Shown piece after piece: positions 58,003 to 64,000 of a stretch of DNA of 64,000 nucleotides; the first letter of the stretch is position 1, and each line of letters begins with the position of its first letter. The stretch is taken from assembly GCA_025642075.2 (NCBI GenBank), contig JAODUO010000181.1, forward strand, positions 608,501-672,500, in the 5' to 3' direction. The notes beneath the pieces are model-generated. The model ran no database searches. It saw only the letters and a program-made list of their open reading frames with translations, and had not been told where the DNA came from. The DNA is from Ridgeia piscesae. Its lineage: Eukaryota > Annelida > Polychaeta > Sabellida > Siboglinidae. Both the position numbers and the translations under genes were made by a program.

Positions 58003-58399
58003 CTACAGAAACATGTTACAAAATAGACAACTTAGGCTTAGTAATTCTGTACACATTTTTTTAATGTGTCAAAAGGTAAAAAAAATTTTGTTAATTGAAA
58101 ATTGCCTACTAGCTCATTAGACTATTGACAGTAATTTGCCAGAGGATAGGGGTAAACTAAACATGGCAGAAAGAATGGACCTATAACATAAATAAACATA
58201 ATTCCTGTAACTTTGATAAAGTGGTTTGCGAAAGGTATCACTTTTCAAGTTTGTAGCACATTACTACCATATTAAATTCCTATTTGTTGTAGGTGTGTGG
58301 TCATGTGACAAAGTTAAGGATAGTGGATGTTTTGGATGATGAAGACAAAATGTCCTAGTGTATGGATAGAGTAATGTATGGACGAGGGTTGTATTTTTT

Positions 58400-58690
58400 C
58401 GGTGATATATCTTAAAAGATCAATACAGCATAAAAAATTTTCCCGTAGCATATGTATTAATAAATCTTATCTTAAATTACATCTTTCCTAAGTATGTAAA
58501 TAGCACATATGAAATAGTTTAAATGCTTTTCCCTTATTAAAAACTGAAAGGTGGTAAAATGGTAAGACAAAAAATTTAAGAGGTTTTAGGTGATTTTTTT
58601 TTTTTCTTTTGGGATGTAGTAAAAACCCTTTGTCTGGATAGAGTCCCCAAAATTTTAAATAAATAGGGGTTCCCTTTTTATTTTTTCAAG
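58400..58690. other. Patch of apparently corrupted sequence
   Basis: Aligns with 56480-56800 but with many lost and duplicated bases and lengthened homopolymers (for example a run of 12 T's). It looks like poor consensus sequence rather than normal divergence. Confidence 0.6.
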
Positions 58691-59039
58691 GTGATTATCC
58701 CGGCTGAAAGCACCTGACATCACAGCACTAGTCAATATGACAAGGTATAGTGGTCTACAAGGTATACTAACAGTTTTAACTCAAGTTCTTCAGAAAATAT
58801 ACTCGCAGAATCCAAATCTTCTAATTCATATCAGTCGGTAAGACACGGCCATAGACTAAGTCAAAAACCGGGCATTCTCTCTGAGCTGTGTAAATGGAGT
58901 TTGTCTAGAATGTGTCACACGCACCACAGCTGCTAGACTAGAAAGTATACTCAAATACGCTAACAGTATGAGAAGGTGTCAATAATGGGTATTTTGACCT
59001 GTCACTGTGAATAAATTAAATAAAACATTGACAGAAGGA

Positions 59040-59278
59040 GACCCCAACCAAAAAAGCACCCAATGAACCCAAAAATTCCACCCCGGGGTAAAAGCCCCAA
59101 ACAAATTAAAAAAGTTCGGGGGGCAACGTTTTGTTTAAGGAAAAACTTTCCAAATTTTAAATTGCCCATTTTTGAAAAGCATGCCTTTTTGGAAGGGGGC
59201 CAAAAAATTTTTAAATTTGGACATCCGTCTGACCCCGGGGTTGCCCCCTTGGGAGGGGTTTAACCTTGGTTAAGTTAT
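59040..59278. other. Second patch of apparently corrupted sequence
   Basis: Between two well-conserved blocks (TTGACAGAAGGAGACC and GATTAGGATACTAGC), where other units read GCATGCCTGGAAGCAAACTA, this one reads GCATGCCTTTTTGGAAGGGG, with homopolymer expansions throughout. Confidence 0.65.
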
Positions 59279-59526
59279 TTGATTAGGATACTAGCAACAA
59301 TTTGATTCAGAAATCTATGAGAGGAAGAACACCATCTTCACAGCTATAATTAGACAGTGTCTTAACTGGACAAGAGGCAATAATTCGTTCAGATTACTTC
59401 TGCAAGCAGATGATTTTCCCTGCTATTATTGTAACAGTATTACAGTAGACATGCCTTTATCAGCAGTAAATGTAGGGGCCAGTGGGCCCGCAGTAAATTT
59501 AACTTCAGAGCATATATGGCACTTAC

Positions 59527-59619
59527 CTGCTGTGTGCCACTGCGAACATGTGCAGATGCCCGTACTTTCCCGGATGGGATGGGAGCATCTGCGGCACGCG
59601 GATCAGCAGTTGCCCGAAT
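59527..59619 (-). CDS. Duplicated exon copy 4 (93 bp)
   Basis: Acceptor TTTCTGTAG, donor CAGCAG/GTAAGT. It reads IRATADPRAADAPIPSG then KVRASAHVRSGTQQ. Confidence 0.62.
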
Positions 59620-59974
59620 CTACAGAAACATGTCAAAACAATAGACAAATTAGGCTTGGCAATTCTGCACACATTTTTGTTAATGTGTCAAAAGGTAAAA
59701 AAAATTGTTAATGTGTCAAAAGGTTGAATAGAAAAAATTCTATGCTACTAGCTCATTAGACTATTGACAGTAATTTGCCAGAGGATATGGTAAACTAAAC
59801 AGAGGCAGAAAGAATAGACCTATAACATAAATAAACATAATTCCTGTAACTTTGATAAAGTGGTTTCCAGAAAGGTATCACTTTTCAAGTTTGTAACACA
59901 TTACACCACTTCCAATATACATATTATATACATATTATGTGTATATGTGACCTGATCATTCTGATTAGGTGGCG

Positions 59975-60710
59975 CCAAGTGGCGCCACATTCGTGGTGTT
60001 AGTGTAATGTTTACTTTTTTCCATGTCCTTAATATAACAGGTGATTACCATTTATTTTTATATATTTCATCTTTTGATATATTTCATCCTAAGATTTTGA
60101 CATACGTTTTATGTGGTTCATACCAAATAGTAGAAAATGTGTGAGGCACGAGATTGTAATCGCTACGCGGGAGAACCCCTGGGACGTGGACCGTCAGCCC
60201 CAAAGTGGGATTTAGTAATCCACTGCTAGTTGTATTGTAATTTTGGATTATCCATTCAAATGATATGTCCGGAGCTCGTATATAATCCCCAGCATTGTGG
60301 CTGGTAGATAACTTTTAGGTGTTGGTTATAGACAGGGATCTTAGTTTGTATGTTGCCTTTTTTGCAGTATCTAGTTTTACAACTAATACTTTTTTATTCT
60401 ACAGGTTATGGCTTTCCTGACAGATCAAGGCCATCTTACTTAGTACCGGTTGTTGTTTCAGGGTTTTTAGTTATTTGTTTGGTATCGGTTAATTAGGGAT
60501 TAGCGAATGTTTGGTAAGATACAGGAGTAGAGTCATTGTTATTGACTATTGTGAATTTATGCATTTTCATTAAACTTTGCTGTTCCTGAATCTTTTTGTC
60601 CTGGTGCTTGCGCTAAACCTTTGTTTATAGTATAACCATTCAGTAATAATTATTGCTGAGGCCTGACTTGTAACAGTAAGCAGGGCTTACAATAAAAAAA
60701 AATATAAATA

Positions 60711-60720
<10 letters not shown>
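59975..60720. repeat. Unclassified insertion block within unit 4, duplicated with it in unit 5
   Basis: Present only in units 4 and 5 (second copy at about 62195-62905). It begins near a doublet of the 10-bp palindrome GTGGCGCCAC and ends near the hairpin GTAAGCAGGGCTTAC followed by a TA or CA/TA microsatellite. Probably an inserted element copied along with the exon. Confidence 0.5.

Positions 60721-60771
<51 letters not shown>
60715..60771. repeat. (TA)n microsatellite
   Basis: Second copy at about 62905-62950 is preceded by (CA)n instead. Confidence 0.95.
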
Positions 60772-60774
<3 letters not shown>

Positions 60775-61744
60775 TATATGGTTTATAATGCATCAATTGT
60801 AATAGCTTCAGACTGAAGATTTCCATATATTAAAACCAGAAAGGTGTACAAAATGGCTCAATCTGACCAAAACTTCAAAGGATAGATGAAATCATTTCTG
60901 GATGAATGAAGCACAAAATGTCCTACAGTGATACTGGAATAGAGTCAGATGAACTACTTTGACAGACCAAACGAGGGATTCCCGTATTTTATCAAGGTGA
61001 TTATCCCGGCAAAAAGCACCTGACCTCACAGCACTGCTCAATATGACAAGGTATAGCGGTCTACAAGGTATACTAACAGTTTTAACTCAAGTTCTTCAGA
61101 AAATATACACGCAGAATCCAAATCTTCTAATTCACATCAGTCGGTAACACACGGCCATAGACTAAGTAAAAAACCGGGCATCCTCTCTGAGCTGGGTAAA
61201 TGGAGTTTGTCTAGAACGTGTCACACGCACCACAGCTGCTAGACTAGAAAGTATACTCAAATACGCTAACAGTATGAGAAGGTGTCAATAATGGGTATTT
61301 TGACCTGTCACTGTGAATAAATTAAATAAAACATTGACAGAAGGAGACCACCACAGCATCATGAGCTATCACCCTGTAGAGCCAACAAATTAGAAGTCTG
61401 CAACGCTGTAAGCACTCAAACTAAATACCACTGTAGCATGCCTGGAAGCAAACTATTGACATCGTCTGATCGGTTGCGCTGATGGTTAACTGTAGTATGA
61501 TTAGGATACTAGCAACAATTTGATTCAGAAATCTATGAGAGGAAGAACACCATCTTCACAGCTATAATTAGACAGTGTCTTAACTGGACAAGAGGCAATA
61601 ATTCGTTCAGATTACTTCTGCAAGCAGATGATTTTCCCAGCTATTATTGTAACAGTATTACAGTAGACATGCCTTTATCAGCAGTAAATGTAGGGGCCAG
61701 TGGGCCCGCAGTAAATTTAACTTCAGAGCATATATGGCACTTAC

Positions 61745-61837
61745 CTGCTGTGTGCCACTGCGAACATGTGCAGATGCCCGTACTTTCCCGGATGGGATGG
61801 GAGCATCTGCGGCACGCGGATCAGCAGTTGCCCGAAT
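61745..61837 (-). CDS. Duplicated exon copy 5 (93 bp)
   Basis: Identical in translation to copy 4, with the same splice signals; it lies in the nearly identical 2.2-kb neighbour unit, so it is a recent duplicate. Confidence 0.62.
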
Positions 61838-62194
61838 CTACAGAAACATGTCACAAAATAGACAAATTAGGCATGGCAATTCTGCACACATTTTTGTTAA
61901 TGTGTCAAAAGGTAAACAAAATTTGTTAATGTGTCAAAAGGTTGAATAGAAAAAATTCTATGCTACTAGCTCATTAGACTATTGACAGTAATTTGCCAGA
62001 GGATATGGTAAACTAAACAGAGGCAGAAAGAATAGACCTATAACATAAATAAACATAATTCCTGTAACTTTGATAAAGTGGTTTCCAGAAAGGTATCACT
62101 TTTCAAGTTTGTAACACATTACACCACTTCCAATATACATATTATATACATATTATGTGTATATGTGACCTGATCTTTCTGATTAGGTGGCGCC

Positions 62195-62903
62195 AAGTGG
62201 CGCCACATTCGTGGTGTTAGTGTAATGTTTACTTTTTTCCATGTCCTTAATATAACAGGTGATTACCATTTATTTTTATATATTTCATCTTTTGATATAT
62301 TTCATCCTAAGATTTTGACATACGTTTTATGTGGTTCATACCAAATAGTAGAAAATGTGTGAGGCACGAGATTGTAATCGCTACGCGGGAGAACCCCTGG
62401 GACGTGGACCGTTGGCCCCAAAGTGGGATTTAGTAATCCACTGCTAGTTGTATTGTAATTTTGGATTATCCATTCAAATGATATGTCCGGAGCTCGTATA
62501 TAATCCCCAGCATTGTGGCTGGTAGATAACTATAGGTGTTGGTTATAGACAGGGATCTTAGTTTGTATGTTGCCTTGTTGCAGTATCTAGTTTTACAACT
62601 AATACTTTTTTATTCTACAGGTTATGGCTTTCCTGACAGATCAAGGCCATCTTACTTAGTACCGGTTGTTGTTTCAGGGTTTTTAGTTATTTGTTTGGTA
62701 TCGGTTAATTAGGGATTAGCGAATGTTTGGTAAGATACAGGAGTAGAGTCATTGTTATTGACTATTGTGAATTTGTGCTTGTCATTAAACTTTGCTGTTC
62801 CTGAATCTTTTTGTCCTGGTGCTTGCGCTAAACCTTTGTTTATAGTATAACCATTCAGTAATAATTATTGCTGAGGCCTGACTTGTAACAGTAAGCAGGG
62901 CTT

Positions 62904-62905
<2 letters not shown>
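62195..62905. repeat. Second copy of the unclassified insertion block
   Basis: Near-identical to 59975-60720, with small indels and substitutions (GTCAGCCCC versus GTTGGCCCC). Confidence 0.6.
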
Positions 62906-62953
<48 letters not shown>

Positions 62954-63923
62954 TATATGGTTTATAATGCATCAATTGTAATAGCTTCAGACTGAAGATT
63001 TCCATATATTAAAACCAGAAAGGTGTACAAAATGGCTCAATCTGACCAAAACTTCAAAGGATAGATGAAATCATTTCTGGATGAATGAAGCACAAAATGT
63101 CCTACAGTGATACTGGAATAGAGTAACATGAACTACTTTGACAGACCAAACGAGGGATTCCCGTATTTTATCAAGGTGATTATCCCGGCAAAAAGCACCT
63201 GACCTCACAGCACTGCTCAATATGACAAGGTATAGCGGTCTACAAGGTATACTAACAGTTTTAACTCAAGTTCTTCAGAAAATATACACGCAGAATCCAA
63301 ATCTTCTAATTCACAACAGTCGGTTAGATACGGCCATAGACTAAGTCCAAAACCAGGCATCCTTTCTGTGCTGTGTCAATGGAGTTTGTCTACAACGTGT
63401 CACACGCACCACAGCTGCTAGACTAGAAAGTATACTCAAATACGCTAACTGTATGAGAAGGTGTCAATAATGAGTATTTTGACCTGTCACTGTGAATAAA
63501 TTAAATAAAAACATTGACAGAAGGAGACCACCACAGCATCATGAGCTATCACCCTGTAGAGCCAACAAATTAGAAGTCTGCAACGCTGTAAGCACTCAAA
63601 CTAAATGCCACTGTAGCATGCCTGGAAGCAAACTATTGACATCATCTGATTGGTTTCGCTTATGGTTAACTGTAGTATGATTAGGATACTAGCAACAATT
63701 TGATTCAGAAATCTATGAGATGAAGAACACCATCTTCACAGCTATAATTAGAATTTGTCTTAACTGGACAAGAGGCAATAATTGTTCAGATTACTTCTGC
63801 AAGCAGATGATTTTCCCAGCTATTATTGTAACAGTATTACAGTAGACATGCATTTATCAGCAGTAAATGTAGGGGCCAGTGGGCCCGCAGTAAATTTAAC
63901 TTCAGAGCATATATGGCACTTAC

Positions 63924-64000
63924 CTGCTGTGTGCCACTGCGAGCATGTGCAGACGCCCGTACTTTCCCGGATGGGATGGGAGCGTCTCCGGCACGCGGAT
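63924..64000 (-). CDS. Duplicated exon copy 6 (partial, cut by window end)
   Basis: Donor CAGCAG/GTAAGT is present. The visible part reads PRAGDAPIPSG then KVRASAHARSGTQQ. The acceptor would lie about 16 bp beyond the window. The array therefore probably continues upstream of the gene (to the right). Confidence 0.58.

Larger units (their letters stand above)
55371..64000. repeat. Tandem segmental duplication (six units, unit length about 0.37-2.2 kb)
   Basis: Using the word GAT(T)AGGATACTAGCAACAA as landmark, units begin near 55801, 57297, 57663, 59281, 61499 and 63679. A partial unit carrying only the AAGGTGATTAT...AAAGCACCTG half precedes them from 55371. The AAGGTGATTATCCCGGC landmark recurs at about 55371, 56797, 58689, 60995 and 63173. 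Units at 59281 and 61499 are nearly identical over 2.2 kb; the others are more diverged or internally deleted. Each unit contains one exon-like segment on the minus strand. Confidence 0.93.

Noticed and set aside
59063..59263. 66-codon open frame in the corrupted patch
   Set aside because: The sequence looks like a damaged copy of the duplication unit; the frame is a product of homopolymer errors.
59451..61949. Plus-strand open frames of 71-86 codons (59451-59711, 61669-61929, 61734-61949) in the duplicated units
   Set aside because: They run antisense across the exon copies and into introns; splice signals exist only on the minus strand.

Overview
This is a window of animal (metazoan) nuclear DNA, probably from a marine invertebrate. 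The reasons are: a gene split into many short exons with GT-AG introns; extracellular modules typical of animals (C-type lectin, EGF, von Willebrand D, cadherin); several non-LTR retrotransposon remnants; and very abundant CA/TG and TA microsatellites. The species cannot be named from the sequence alone. Open reading frames that use bacterial-type start codons mean nothing here, and most long ones are microsatellite or satellite translations.

1-17684 (+): the 3' part of one large gene. I could join 21 exons with compatible splice phases into a single open frame of 6762 nt (2253 residues plus stop), open on the 5' side of the window. In order it encodes the end of a parallel beta-helix with an NWWG motif, a C-type lectin domain, EGF and PSI-like modules, a long unnamed region, a Cys-rich repeat exon, a VWD domain and its MUC4-like follow-on, a string of about ten EGF-like repeats, two cadherin repeats, a Thr-rich stalk, one membrane helix and a 34-residue tail. 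The N-terminal part resembles Drosophila Bark beetle/Anakonda. I infer a type I cell-surface adhesion protein. Its introns hold large compound microsatellites.

17.7-35.5 kb: intergenic, AT-rich, with decayed transposons. These are a Rex1/CR1-like RT (19.7-20.5 kb, -), an L2/CR1-like element with its (ATT)n tail (21.9-23.4 kb, -), a possible Penelope GIY-YIG fragment (26.5 kb, +), a short non-LTR fragment (27.0-27.4 kb, +), a 463-bp MITE with about 55-bp inverted ends (34.8-35.2 kb), and a TG tract of about 670 bp (32.4-33.1 kb).

35.7-53.1 kb: a block of tandem repeats. It holds a 110/108-bp array, a 32-bp array of about 49 copies with an internal 11-unit higher-order duplication, and a family of related 75/76-bp satellites in several states of decay and homogenisation (38.8-39.3, 43.2-44.5 and 44.9-53.1 kb). 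Dead 3' ends of non-LTR elements lie between and beside them. A plausible coding segment (53.05-53.62 kb, -) runs directly into the satellite.

55.4-64.0 kb: a tandem segmental duplication. Each unit carries, on the minus strand, a 93-bp (once 123-bp) segment bounded by consensus splice sites and open in frame. There are six copies, the last cut by the window end. I read it as an expanding array of duplicated phase-0 exons of an unidentified minus-strand gene, and it is the most unusual thing in the window. Two patches inside it look like corrupted assembly sequence.
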